Shown here: positions 28,827-37,028 of the stretch, piece by piece | How positions within the stretch are numbered: the first letter of the stretch is position 1 | Layout: each line of letters opens with the position of its first letter | Source: Pseudomonas mandelii | GTDB taxonomy: Bacteria > Pseudomonadota > Gammaproteobacteria > Pseudomonadales > Pseudomonadaceae | DNA: 64,000 nt | Assembly (NCBI RefSeq): GCF_900106065.1 | Contig: NZ_LT629796.1 | Location: forward strand, 992,001 to 1,056,000 | Direction of reading: 5' to 3' | Position numbers and translations under genes: made by a program | Notes under the pieces: model-generated | The model's database searches: none | Seen by the model: only the letters and a program-made list of their open reading frames with translations | Told to the model about the DNA's origin: nothing

Positions 28827-29801
28827 ATGAAAAAGACCGTCCTCGCCTTCAGCCGCGTCACCCCGGAAATGGTCGAGCGCCTCCAGCAAGACTTCGACGT
28901 CATCGTCCCCAACCCGAAAAACGGCGACATCAACGCCCAGTTCAACGAAGCGCTGCCCCACGCCCACGGCCTGATCGGTGTCGGCCGCAAACTTGGCCGC
29001 GCACAACTGGAAAACGCCGCCAGACTCGAAGTCGTCTCCAGCGTCTCCGTCGGCTACGACAACTACGACGTCGCCTACTTCAACGAACGCGGGATCATGC
29101 TGACCAACACGCCGGATGTCCTCACCGAAAGCACCGCCGACCTGGCCTTCGCCCTGCTCATGAGCAGCGCCCGCCGCGTCGCCGAGCTCGATGCCTGGAC
29201 CAAGGCCGGACAATGGCAAGCCACCGTCGGCGCACCGCTGTTTGGCTGCGATGTACACGGCAAAACCCTGGGCATCGTCGGCATGGGCAACATCGGTGCG
29301 GCCATTGCCCGTCGCGGGCGGCTGGGCTTCAACATGCCGATCCTCTACAGCGGCAACAGCCGCAAGACTCAGCTGGAGCAAGAACTCGGCGCGCAATTTC
29401 GCAGCCTTGACGAACTGCTGGCCGAAGCCGATTTCGTTTGCCTGGTGGTACCGCTCAGCGAGAAAACCCGGCACTTGATCAGCCACCGCGAACTGGCCCT
29501 GATGAAGCCGAGCGCCATCCTGGTCAACATCGCGCGCGGTCCGGTCGTGGATGAGCCCGCCCTGATCGAAGCGCTGCAAAACAACCGCATTCGCGGCGCC
29601 GGGCTGGACGTCTACGAGAAAGAACCATTGGCCGAGTCGCCGTTGTTCCAGCTGAAAAACGCGGTGACGTTGCCGCACATCGGCTCCGCCACCCATGAAA
29701 CCCGCGAAGCCATGGCCAACCGTGCGTTGGCTAACCTGCGCAGCGCACTGCTGGGCGAGCGCCCGCAAGACCTGGTCAACCCGCAAGTGTGGAAAGGCTA
29801 A
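28827..29801 (+). CDS. D-2-hydroxyacid dehydrogenase (GhrB / 2-ketogluconate reductase type)
   Basis: A 324-residue NAD(P)-dependent reductase of glyoxylate, hydroxypyruvate or 2-ketogluconate. The Rossmann motif is GIVGMGNIGAAIARR. The catalytic residues are Arg in NIARGPVVDE, Glu in GLDVYEKEP and His in LPHIGSAT. SGNSRK after the second strand favours NADPH. The start ATG follows a CCTCC-rich stretch with no good Shine-Dalgarno, but homologues begin MKKTVLAFSRV. It is monocistronic with a terminator-like hairpin behind it. Confidence 0.9.
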   Translation: MKKTVLAFSRVTPEMVERLQQDFDVIVPNPKNGDINAQFNEALPHAHGLIGVGRKLGRAQLENAARLEVVSSVSVGYDNYDVAYFNERGIMLTNTPDVLTESTADLAFALLMSSARRVAELDAWTKAGQWQATVGAPLFGCDVHGKTLGIVGMGNIGAAIARRGRLGFNMPILYSGNSRKTQLEQELGAQFRSLDELLAEADFVCLVVPLSEKTRHLISHRELALMKPSAILVNIARGPVVDEPALIEALQNNRIRGAGLDVYEKEPLAESPLFQLKNAVTLPHIGSATHETREAMANRALANLRSALLGERPQDLVNPQVWKG

Positions 29802-29807
29802 CTAAAA

Positions 29808-29837
29808 CGGGCAGAGACTTATAAAGTCTCTGCCCGC
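29808..29837 (+). terminator. Terminator-like hairpin
   Basis: CGGGCAGAGACTT and AAGTCTCTGCCCG form a perfect 13-bp stem with a 4-nt loop, 7 nt after the dehydrogenase stop. A T-tract is nearly absent (ctcctta), so it may act as a processing or stability hairpin rather than a strict terminator. Confidence 0.65.
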
Positions 29838-29943
29838 TCCTTACATAACTTGCAATTCAGTCAGCCCACTAAAATAGTTCAAGCGCTATACACTCACCAC
29901 CACTTATCCGACCCACGAAAAACAGTGATGGAGCACTCTAGCC

Positions 29944-30453
29944 TTGAACAGTATTACTACCGACAAGATCATCAGATACAGCAAGCTGGCACTAATGACT
30001 TATATAAGCTTTTTTGGCCTGCTGGTGATGTACAGCAACTTCACCGACTACGCATCCAACTATGAGTACGTCAGTCATATTCTGAGCATGGACACCACCC
30101 GGGAAAACATCAACCTGAACTACCGGGCAATCACCTCACCCATGCTCCACCACCGGATCTATTGGTTCATCATTACACTTGAAGTGATCTATACGGCCTT
30201 CTGCCTGATTGGTGCCTATTATCTTTTCCATTACAGGAATGCGCCGGCCGAGGAATTCCATGAGGCCAAAAAGTTTTCAATCATCGGATTATTGATCGCC
30301 ATATTTGTCTACTACGTTTGCCTGCAAGTGATCGGCGTTGAATGGTTCAACATGGACGAATCACAAACCTGGAATGCCAAGGACTGGGCCCGGCATATTG
30401 TCGACTTCATACTTCCGCTGCTGATATTCGTCGCACTCCGGACCGAGCGCTAA
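29944..30453 (+). CDS. DUF2165-like small membrane protein
   Basis: A 169-residue inner-membrane protein with four predicted transmembrane helices (about 14-32, 73-95, 107-128 and 147-165). FGLLVMYSNFTDYASNYEYVSHILSMDT and a C-terminal DWARHIVDFILPLL resemble the DUF2165 family. The start is a TTG with GGAG 9 nt upstream and no in-frame ATG suitable. Codon use is slightly AT-richer than that of its neighbours. Function is unknown. Confidence 0.75.
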   Translation: MNSITTDKIIRYSKLALMTYISFFGLLVMYSNFTDYASNYEYVSHILSMDTTRENINLNYRAITSPMLHHRIYWFIITLEVIYTAFCLIGAYYLFHYRNAPAEEFHEAKKFSIIGLLIAIFVYYVCLQVIGVEWFNMDESQTWNAKDWARHIVDFILPLLIFVALRTER

Positions 30454-30474
30454 GCGCACTCGGCCCCGACGTAT

Positions 30475-31377
30475 TCAGGCGAGTTTGCCATTGCCTTGCG
30501 CTATCGGCGCCTTGGGTTTGCGGAACACCAGTACGTTGCCAAGCATCACCAACACTAGCCCCACCAATGCCGGCGCGGTCCATTGATAGCCTTCAGCAAA
30601 CGCCGAGACATTCAGCGCCACGACCGGGAACAGCACGGTGCAATAGGCCGCTCGCTCCGGGCCCATACGCCCGACCAGCGTCAAGTAGGCGGTGAAGCCG
30701 ATGACCGAACCCGGAATCACAAGGTACAGCAGCGAGCCGATGTAACGCGCGTTCCATTCCATGTCGAACGGAATGCCCCTGACCAGACACCACACCGACA
30801 ACATCGCGGCGCCATACGCCATGCCCCAGGCGTTAGTGGTCAACGGCTTCAAACCGGCCTTCTGTTGCAGGCTCGAGAGCATGTTACCGGCCGAGAAACA
30901 CAAAGTTCCGAGCAGTGCCAGGCCCAGGCCGAGCAAGGTTTCCGGGCTGGCGGTGTGGCCGGCCAACTCAGGCCAGAACAACAGGCCAAGCCCGGACAAG
31001 CCCAGCGCACCGCCCATCAAAACGTTGCGGGCGATTTTCTGGCCGAAGAACACCCGTGCATTGAGCGCGTTCCACAACGTGGCCGTGGAAAACACCACGG
31101 CGACCAGCCCGCTGGGAATCCACTGACTGGCCGTCAGGAAACACATGAAATTGACGCAGAACAGGCACAAGCCCTGTGCCAGACAGATCAAATGCCCGCG
31201 ACGGTTCATCACTTGCAGGCGCCGGCTGAGCAGCAACAGGACGAACAGCACCAGTGCCGCGAGGCCGAAGCGATAAACGATCGACACGGGAATGGCCACC
31301 ACACCCAACTGCCATTTCAAGGCAATCCAGGTGGTGCCCCAGATCAGCACGGTCAATAAATACAGCGAAAGGTTCAT
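30475..31377 (-). CDS. EamA/DMT-family transporter
   Basis: A 300-residue drug/metabolite exporter with ten hydrophobic segments arranged as two EamA repeats. The first repeat carries IWGTTWIALKWQLG and the second FSAGNMLSSLQQKAG. EamA proteins export amino acids or small metabolites; the substrate cannot be told. It is divergent from an AraC regulator with 138 nt between the starts, so that regulator probably controls it. It runs towards the DUF2165-like gene with only 21 nt between the stops. Confidence 0.9.
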   Translation of the reverse strand: MNLSLYLLTVLIWGTTWIALKWQLGVVAIPVSIVYRFGLAALVLFVLLLLSRRLQVMNRRGHLICLAQGLCLFCVNFMCFLTASQWIPSGLVAVVFSTATLWNALNARVFFGQKIARNVLMGGALGLSGLGLLFWPELAGHTASPETLLGLGLALLGTLCFSAGNMLSSLQQKAGLKPLTTNAWGMAYGAAMLSVWCLVRGIPFDMEWNARYIGSLLYLVIPGSVIGFTAYLTLVGRMGPERAAYCTVLFPVVALNVSAFAEGYQWTAPALVGLVLVMLGNVLVFRKPKAPIAQGNGKLA

Positions 31378-31515
31378 GACTAAGGCTCCTCAATAGGAAC
31401 TCAGTGTCCTGCGACCAGCGTGGGCGCACTTGCATAAACTTGCGCTTTTGTCGTGGCAGAGGCTGGCAGCGCATGGTCTACGGAGTAGGATGCAAGGCGT
31501 TGGAGAGAAGCCATC

Positions 31516-32391
31516 ATGCCCACACTGGAAACCCTGCAAGTCTTTCAAGCCCTCAACCGCTCGCCCAATGCTCGTCTGGAGCAAAGCGCCGAGCTCGGTG
31601 ACGGCATGGCTGCAGCCTTGTGGAGCAACCATCACGACGCCCAGGATTACGAAGCGCCGAGCCACCACACACTGTCGTGCTACATCGCCGGCGGCACCGG
31701 CACGTTCCGCCGCGATCAGCCCGGCACCAAGGGCGGCCCGGACAAGCTGTGCATCCTGCCGGCCGAGCATCAGTCGGGCTGGGTGATCAACGGCGACATT
31801 CGCCTGGCCCATGTGTATTTCAGCCCCGAACAATTCGCCCTCGGCTGCGTCACGCTGCTGGACCGCGAGCCTCGCGAACTGCAATTGCGCGAAGCCACTT
31901 TCCTTGACGATCCAGCGCAGGCCCGACGCTTTCGGCAGATGCTCACCCTCAGCTGGGACGAACCCGGCGAGCGCCTGCTCACCAGCAGCCTGGCTCACGA
32001 AATGCTCAGCCACGTGTTGCTCGGCCAAGTCGGGATGCGTGAGGGCTTGCGGTTAAAAGGCGGATTGGCGGCGCACCAGCGGCGGCAGTTGGTGGAGTTC
32101 ATCGACAATCAATTGGCCGAGGCGATCAGCCTGGGGCAATTGGCGGCGTTGTGTACGCTGTCGGAATATCACTTTGCGAGGATGTTTCGGGAGAGCTTTG
32201 GCTTGCCGCCGCATCAGTATGTGTTGGCGCGCAGACTGGGCCGGGCGCGGGAGTTGTTGCGTTCGACATCGCAGCCTTTGGGAGAGATTGCATTGGCGTG
32301 CGGCTTTGCCAGTGCGAGCCATTTCACTAATCGGTTTCGGCAGGTTTTGGGTGGAACGCCCGGCGAGTATCGGCAGGCGTTTTTGCGTTAG
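31516..32391 (+). CDS. AraC-family transcriptional regulator
   Basis: A 291-residue regulator with an N-terminal sensing region (cupin-like, about residues 20-130). The C-terminal double helix-turn-helix covers residues 190-288 (SLGQLAALCTLSEYHFARMFRESFG and ACGFASASHFTNRFRQVLGGTPGEYR). It is divergent from the EamA transporter, its likely target. The last 90 codons show a shift to G-rich third positions but remain normal coding. It is intact. Confidence 0.9.
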   Translation: MPTLETLQVFQALNRSPNARLEQSAELGDGMAAALWSNHHDAQDYEAPSHHTLSCYIAGGTGTFRRDQPGTKGGPDKLCILPAEHQSGWVINGDIRLAHVYFSPEQFALGCVTLLDREPRELQLREATFLDDPAQARRFRQMLTLSWDEPGERLLTSSLAHEMLSHVLLGQVGMREGLRLKGGLAAHQRRQLVEFIDNQLAEAISLGQLAALCTLSEYHFARMFRESFGLPPHQYVLARRLGRARELLRSTSQPLGEIALACGFASASHFTNRFRQVLGGTPGEYRQAFLR

Positions 32392-32416
32392 TCCCGACAT
32401 TTGCAGCGCCCGTCAT

Positions 32417-32491
32417 GCCGTCTTCGCGGGCAAGCCTCGCTCCTACACGGACAACGTAAAACGTGTAGGAGCGAGGCTTGCCCGCGAAGAA
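32417..32491. repeat. REP pair
   Basis: cgtcttcgcgggcaagcctcgctcctaca and tgtaggagcgaggcttgcccgcgaaga form a convergent pair between the araC-like gene and the TonB receptor gene. Confidence 0.9.
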
Positions 32492-32509
32492 CGATTACGC
32501 GGTCTGCGA

Positions 32510-34939
32510 TCAGAATTCCAGTGTGCTGGACAACGAGATCTGCCGCGAATCCCCCATTGACACAAAGAACCGGCTCGCCGCCGAGGTGTAGTAGGTGCGG
32601 TCAAACAGGTTCTTCACGTTGAGCTGAAACTTGACCTTCTGCCCTTCGACCTTGGTGTCGTAGGTCGCGAAGGCATCGGCCACGGTGTAGCTCGGCAAGT
32701 CGAAATCGTTGACCGCGTTACCCGCCCGCTCGCCAACATACCGCGCGCCCGCGCCGACCCGCAGTTGATCGCCGCCCACAATGGTGCCGAAGTCATAGAC
32801 CGCCGACAGCGAGCCGCTGTTCTTCGCGACGTTTTGCAGTTTTTTGCCCTTGTAGGTCGGGTCTTCGGTGACCTCGGCATCGGTGTAGGCATAGCTGCCG
32901 ATCAGGCTCCAGCGGTCGCTGAGCTGGCCGCTCAAATCCACTTCAAGACCCCGGGAGCGTACCTCGCCGGCGGCGCTGTAAATCGTCACCGGGCCTTCGG
33001 AGTTGGCCACCAGCACGTTGCGTTTCTTGATGTCGAACAGCGCGACGTTGCCGGTCACGCGCCCTGGCATGTCGAGCTTGGCGCCGATTTCCCACGACTT
33101 GGCTTCTTCCGGCGCGACGCTGCCGTCGAGCACGGTGCTGCTGCCGCTCAACGGCGCGATGGTTGAGTTGGGTTTGAACGATTCGGTGTAGCTGCCGTAG
33201 AACGACAGTTCATCGGTGAACCGATAGACCAGACCGGCGCGCGGCACCCATTTCTGACCGTTGCTGTCGGTGTTGGCCTGGAACGGCACGCCTTTGCCGG
33301 CGTATTGGTCGTATTCCTGGAAGCGTGCGCCTGCGACGAAAATCCATTGATCGGTGAGGTGGATCGAGTCCTGCAGGAAGATCGAATCGCTGCGCAGTTC
33401 ATCGGTCTGCGCACTGTCCGCCGGGCTGACCGTGGTGCCGGCGACTTCGCGGCCATAGACCGGGTTGACGTAGCTGAAGGTGCTCAGGCTTTTCTGGCGG
33501 ATCAGGTCTTCGCGGTAGATCTTGCGGTATTCGTCATCGATGCCGAACACCAGGTCGTGTTGCATACCCAATACGTTCACCTTGCCTTCGAGGCTGGCGG
33601 TGGTGAAACGGTCGGTGCTGATCGCGTTTTGAGTGCCGTCCATACTGCGGGTCAGCGTGCCGCGTCGGGTGTCGATGGCGGTGACGCGCACCTGGCTGGC
33701 GTCGTAGGTTTCACGGTTCCAGCTGTAGCCGAAATGAGCGTTCCAATTGTCGTTGAGCTCGTGATCGGCCTCGAAGTGGTAAAGGTCCGAGCGGCCTTCC
33801 ATGTTGTTGAAGGGCTCGTCCAGGCGTTCATTGCGCGAGATGTCCAACGGATGGTTGGTGCGCGGATCGATGACCGTGCCGCGGTCGAACGGGGTCAGGA
33901 ACTCGCGGTGTTCGTAGGAAAACAACAGCGTGGTGCTTTCGCCGAACCACGCCAGTGACGGCGCCACCAGCGTGTCGCGGTGGGTGCCGAAGTTGCGCCA
34001 GTAATCTTCGTCTTCGTGGTCCAGCACCATACGGTATGCAAAGCCGGAATCACCCAGTGCGCCGGTGCTGTCGAGGCCACCGCCGCTGCCGTTTTTACCG
34101 TCGCCGTAGGTCGAACCGCGCAGTGTCAGGGCGTTGTATTGCTCAAGCTCGGGTTTCTTGCTGACCATGTTGACCACGCCGCCCGGGTCCTGGATGCCGT
34201 ACAGCAGCGAGGCCGGTCCCTTGAGGACTTCGACCCGGTCCACGGTCGCATTCATGCCGCGGCCCTGCACGATCGGCATGCCGTCGCGCATGATCGAGCC
34301 GTTGCGGTTGTCGCCGAAACCGCGGGTCATCACCGAGTCCTGGGTGCTCGCCAGCGTGTTGCCCTGAGTGATGCCGCTGACGTTGGCCAGCGCATCATCC
34401 AGATTGCGCGGCGCCTGATCGCGAATGACCTGGGCCGGAATGACGTTGACGGTCTGCGGGATGTCCTGGAGCAAGGCCGACGAGCGCATCACCGAGCTGG
34501 TGGGCGGCGGCTGATAGCTCATGGACTGATCGGCCACCGAGTTGATGGTGGTGGTGCCCAGATTCAATGTGCCGGCGCTGGGCAGCGGTTCAAGCACCAG
34601 GGTGTGAGCATCGCTACGGCGGAAGGTGAGGCCCGAACCGCTGAGCAAACGCTGCAGGGCCTGCTCGGCGCTCAACGGGCCATTGACCGCCGGGGCGGTG
34701 AGCCCGTAAGGCGCTTCATCGGTGTAGACCACGCTGATTCCGGTGACGCGGCTGAAGTCGCTCAAGGCCTGGGGCAGCGGTTTGGCAGCGATGGCGAAGC
34801 TGAACGGCGTAAGCGGCTGCGTATTGCCCGCCTCAGCGGCCGATGCGACGCTCGAAGGCAGCAAGGCCAACGCCGACATACTCAGTGCAGAAGCACCCAA
34901 CCACTGTTTGACCGAACCCGGTTTTGCCCTGGACTTCAT
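32510..34939 (-). CDS. TonB-dependent siderophore receptor with signalling domain
   Basis: An 809-residue outer-membrane receptor. A signal peptide (about 34 residues) is followed by an STN secretin-like signalling domain (about residues 45-115, FSFAIAAKPLPQALSDFSRVTG). The plug has SSALLQDIPQTVNVIPAQVI and GFGDNRNGSIMRDGMP, and the 22-strand barrel ends in SLSSTLEF. The STN domain shows that it transmits a ligand signal to an anti-sigma factor, here the FecR encoded 216 nt upstream on the same strand. The ligand is not determined; the plug text is in the FiuA/FpvA superfamily (ferric hydroxamate or pyoverdine type). Confidence 0.95.
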   Translation of the reverse strand: MKSRAKPGSVKQWLGASALSMSALALLPSSVASAAEAGNTQPLTPFSFAIAAKPLPQALSDFSRVTGISVVYTDEAPYGLTAPAVNGPLSAEQALQRLLSGSGLTFRRSDAHTLVLEPLPSAGTLNLGTTTINSVADQSMSYQPPPTSSVMRSSALLQDIPQTVNVIPAQVIRDQAPRNLDDALANVSGITQGNTLASTQDSVMTRGFGDNRNGSIMRDGMPIVQGRGMNATVDRVEVLKGPASLLYGIQDPGGVVNMVSKKPELEQYNALTLRGSTYGDGKNGSGGGLDSTGALGDSGFAYRMVLDHEDEDYWRNFGTHRDTLVAPSLAWFGESTTLLFSYEHREFLTPFDRGTVIDPRTNHPLDISRNERLDEPFNNMEGRSDLYHFEADHELNDNWNAHFGYSWNRETYDASQVRVTAIDTRRGTLTRSMDGTQNAISTDRFTTASLEGKVNVLGMQHDLVFGIDDEYRKIYREDLIRQKSLSTFSYVNPVYGREVAGTTVSPADSAQTDELRSDSIFLQDSIHLTDQWIFVAGARFQEYDQYAGKGVPFQANTDSNGQKWVPRAGLVYRFTDELSFYGSYTESFKPNSTIAPLSGSSTVLDGSVAPEEAKSWEIGAKLDMPGRVTGNVALFDIKKRNVLVANSEGPVTIYSAAGEVRSRGLEVDLSGQLSDRWSLIGSYAYTDAEVTEDPTYKGKKLQNVAKNSGSLSAVYDFGTIVGGDQLRVGAGARYVGERAGNAVNDFDLPSYTVADAFATYDTKVEGQKVKFQLNVKNLFDRTYYTSAASRFFVSMGDSRQISLSSTLEF

Positions 34940-35070
34940 TGCTCATTGACCTGTGTAGAACCTACGGGATGCGAATGACTCGCAGTTTCAGTCACTACAC
35001 GGATGGGGGTTGGGTTTACCTCATCATAATTTTGAAAATAATTTTTGCGGGGTGATGTGGCGTTAAGCCT

Positions 35071-35141
35071 GACGCCTTCGCGGGCAAGCCTCGCTCCTAC
35101 AAGGATCGCGCGAACCTGTAGGGGGGCGGACTTGCCCGCGA
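35071..35141. repeat. REP pair between fecR-like and receptor genes
   Basis: cgccttcgcgggcaagcctcgctcctaca is followed by an imperfect inverted copy (tgtaggggggcggacttgcccgcgatg). Confidence 0.8.
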
Positions 35142-35155
35142 TGGGGCCGGCAGCC

Positions 35156-36145
35156 TCACCGCAAAATAATCAGATGCCCCATCACCTTGGTCTGCTCAAA
35201 CCCCAAAACGCCCTGCAACGAACCCAACACCGCCTGCGGATCCTTGCTCGGAAAACTGCCACTGACCCGCCGCGCGGCCAGTTCATCGTTGAGCAGCACA
35301 ATCCGCCCCGGGTAATAACGCCCCAGATCCTGCACCACATCGGCCAGGGTGACCTTGTAGTAATTGAGCCACCCCTGACGCCAGGCCAGTTGCGCTTCAC
35401 TATCAACCACACGCAGCTTTTGCGCCGAACCTTCGCCATACGCCACTTGCTGGCCAGCGGTCAGAATCTGCTGCTCGGCGTGCCTGTCCGCTGTCACGCC
35501 GACCCGTCCTGACAGGACCGTGACCTGCGCACCATGGGGCTGCAAACGTACTTCGAACTGAGTGCCGAGCACCCGGGCCTGGCCCTTTTCAGCGTCGACC
35601 ACAAACGGATCGCCCGTGTGGGTCACGCTGAAGAATCCGGCACCGCGACGCAGCTGAACGTGGCGCTCGCCGCCACTGAAATCCACGGCAATGGCGCTGT
35701 CGGCGTCCAGCGTCACTTGCGACTGATCGGCCAGCGTCACGGTGCGAATTTCACCTGGCGCAGACACATAGTCCGCCCCCAGATCATCGATCCAGCGCAT
35801 CGGCTGCCAACCCGCGCCGATGCCGATCATCAGCACCAGGCACGCGGCCATGGCCAGCACGCCAGACCAGCGCCGCACGCGGGTGCGTCGGGATCGGTTC
35901 ATCGCATTGAGGTAACCCTGCAAGGCGAAAGCGTCTTCATCGGCCAGGGTCCGTGCGGGCATTTCGCTCAACTCCCACAGCACTTGCGCCTGGGCGTAAG
36001 CCTCGGCGTGGGCGGGATCGGCCTGGAGCCAGCGGCTGAAAGTGAGTTGATCGCCGCTGCTCGGTTGGTCATGCAACAGGCTCAGCCAGGCGAGTGCAGC
36101 CTGCTCTTGAGCGGGCGTCGGGGTGACGCGGTCGAGTTGATTCAC
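35156..36145 (-). CDS. fecR: FecR-family anti-sigma factor / regulator
   Basis: A 329-residue single-pass inner-membrane protein. The N-terminal DUF4880-type region has ALAWLSLLHDQPSSGDQLTFSRWLQADPAHAEAYA. A membrane helix lies near residues 95-115. The periplasmic FecR domain (GEIRTVTLADQSQVTLDADSA) and a C-terminal secretin/STN-like domain (DVVQDLGRYYPGRI) receive the receptor signal. The start is a GTG that overlaps the sigma-factor stop by 4 nt (GTGA), which gives stoichiometric coupling. The same reading frame stays open far upstream but has no function there. Confidence 0.93.
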   Translation of the reverse strand: MNQLDRVTPTPAQEQAALAWLSLLHDQPSSGDQLTFSRWLQADPAHAEAYAQAQVLWELSEMPARTLADEDAFALQGYLNAMNRSRRTRVRRWSGVLAMAACLVLMIGIGAGWQPMRWIDDLGADYVSAPGEIRTVTLADQSQVTLDADSAIAVDFSGGERHVQLRRGAGFFSVTHTGDPFVVDAEKGQARVLGTQFEVRLQPHGAQVTVLSGRVGVTADRHAEQQILTAGQQVAYGEGSAQKLRVVDSEAQLAWRQGWLNYYKVTLADVVQDLGRYYPGRIVLLNDELAARRVSGSFPSKDPQAVLGSLQGVLGFEQTKVMGHLIILR

Positions 36146-36708
36146 GGTGCTTTCCCTGGCGTGCGCGTTGGCGGTTCCCGCAAACTGGCCTTGCAGGCAT
36201 CGAGGGCGCGCATCATGTGTTTTTCCACGGCGCTTTGGGACAGGCCCATGGCCTTGGCGATCTCCGCGTATTTGCGGCCATGGATGCGGTTGAGCAGAAA
36301 GATTTGCCGGGTACGTTCCGGCAATGCGCGCAACGCCGCTTCGACGTGACGCAGGTCGTTGCCCGCCTCCAGCGCCGCTTGTGGTTCGCTGCCCTGGCTG
36401 TCCGGTTGATCCGGCATCCAGCCTTCGTTGACCCGCACCCGCGTGCCTTCGCTGCGCAAATGGTCGATGGCGATGTTGCCGGCGCAACGCAGCAGGTAAG
36501 TGCTGAGTTCCTCGACCTGCACCAGCGGACGCCGCCAGAAACGCAGAAACAAGTCCTGCACCAGATCGGCGGCGGTAGCGCGGCAGCCGACACGCCGGCT
36601 CACCAGCGCTTCCATCTGCGAACGCTGGGAAAGGAACACCTGAAGGAAATGCGCACGGGCGCCGCGATATTCGTCGTCGCGGGATTCCGGGGGATCGCTG
36701 GTCATCAT
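36142..36708 (-). CDS. fecI: ECF sigma-70 factor (FecI type, iron starvation)
   Basis: A 188-residue ECF sigma factor. Region 2 spans about residues 25-95 (ATAADLVQDLFLRFWRR, STYLLRCAGNIAIDHLRSE). Region 4 spans about 125-178 (LPERTRQIFLLNRIHGRKYAEIAKAMGLSQSAVEKHMMRAL). It should direct transcription of the receptor gene when the siderophore is bound. The start ATGATG overlaps the DUF3325 stop (ATGA), and its stop overlaps the fecR start. It is the coupling point of the whole locus. Confidence 0.93.
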   Translation of the reverse strand: MMTSDPPESRDDEYRGARAHFLQVFLSQRSQMEALVSRRVGCRATAADLVQDLFLRFWRRPLVQVEELSTYLLRCAGNIAIDHLRSEGTRVRVNEGWMPDQPDSQGSEPQAALEAGNDLRHVEAALRALPERTRQIFLLNRIHGRKYAEIAKAMGLSQSAVEKHMMRALDACKASLREPPTRTPGKAP

Positions 36709-37028
36709 TGCGCCAACACGGCGACGGGACTGGCAAGCAGGCTCAACCCAGCCAACGCCAGGGCCAGTCGCGGGCGATAAGGCATCAACAACACCAGCAG
36801 CAAGGCGCTGAGCATCAACACCGCAAACCACTCCACCAACCCGAGCCCCCAACCGGTTTTCGCCACCGCCGCCCATAATGAAACTGCCAGCAGCAACCAG
36901 CCGCCCAGCTTGAACGTTTTGCGTCGCCGGGCAGACGGCTGGCGCCCCAGCAGTTCGCCGTGATGCCGATCCATTGATAAACACAGCGCGGTGAAACCGC
37001 CGTAGCAGAGCAGCAGGGCCAACAGCAT
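36705..37028 (-). CDS. DUF3325 small membrane protein
   Basis: A 107-residue inner-membrane protein with three or four transmembrane helices. The family pattern is LCYGGFTALCLSMDRHHGELLGR near the N-terminus. DUF3325 proteins occur with PepSY and DUF3649 proteins beside siderophore receptors. Their role is unknown, probably in siderophore reduction or inner-membrane handling. The start directly abuts the PepSY stop (TGAATG). Confidence 0.88.
   Translation of the reverse strand: MLLALLLCYGGFTALCLSMDRHHGELLGRQPSARRRKTFKLGGWLLLAVSLWAAVAKTGWGLGLVEWFAVLMLSALLLVLLMPYRPRLALALAGLSLLASPVAVLAQ

Noticed and set aside
711..35141. Repeated palindromic units that might be read as CRISPR repeats
   Set aside because: They occur as scattered single or paired inverted units at gene borders, not as regularly spaced direct repeats with spacers, and there are no cas genes. 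They are REP elements.
36146..36736. Extension of the FecR frame upstream across the sigma-factor gene
   Set aside because: The sigma factor is clearly coded in the other frame there, and the GTGA overlap gives a normal FecR length.
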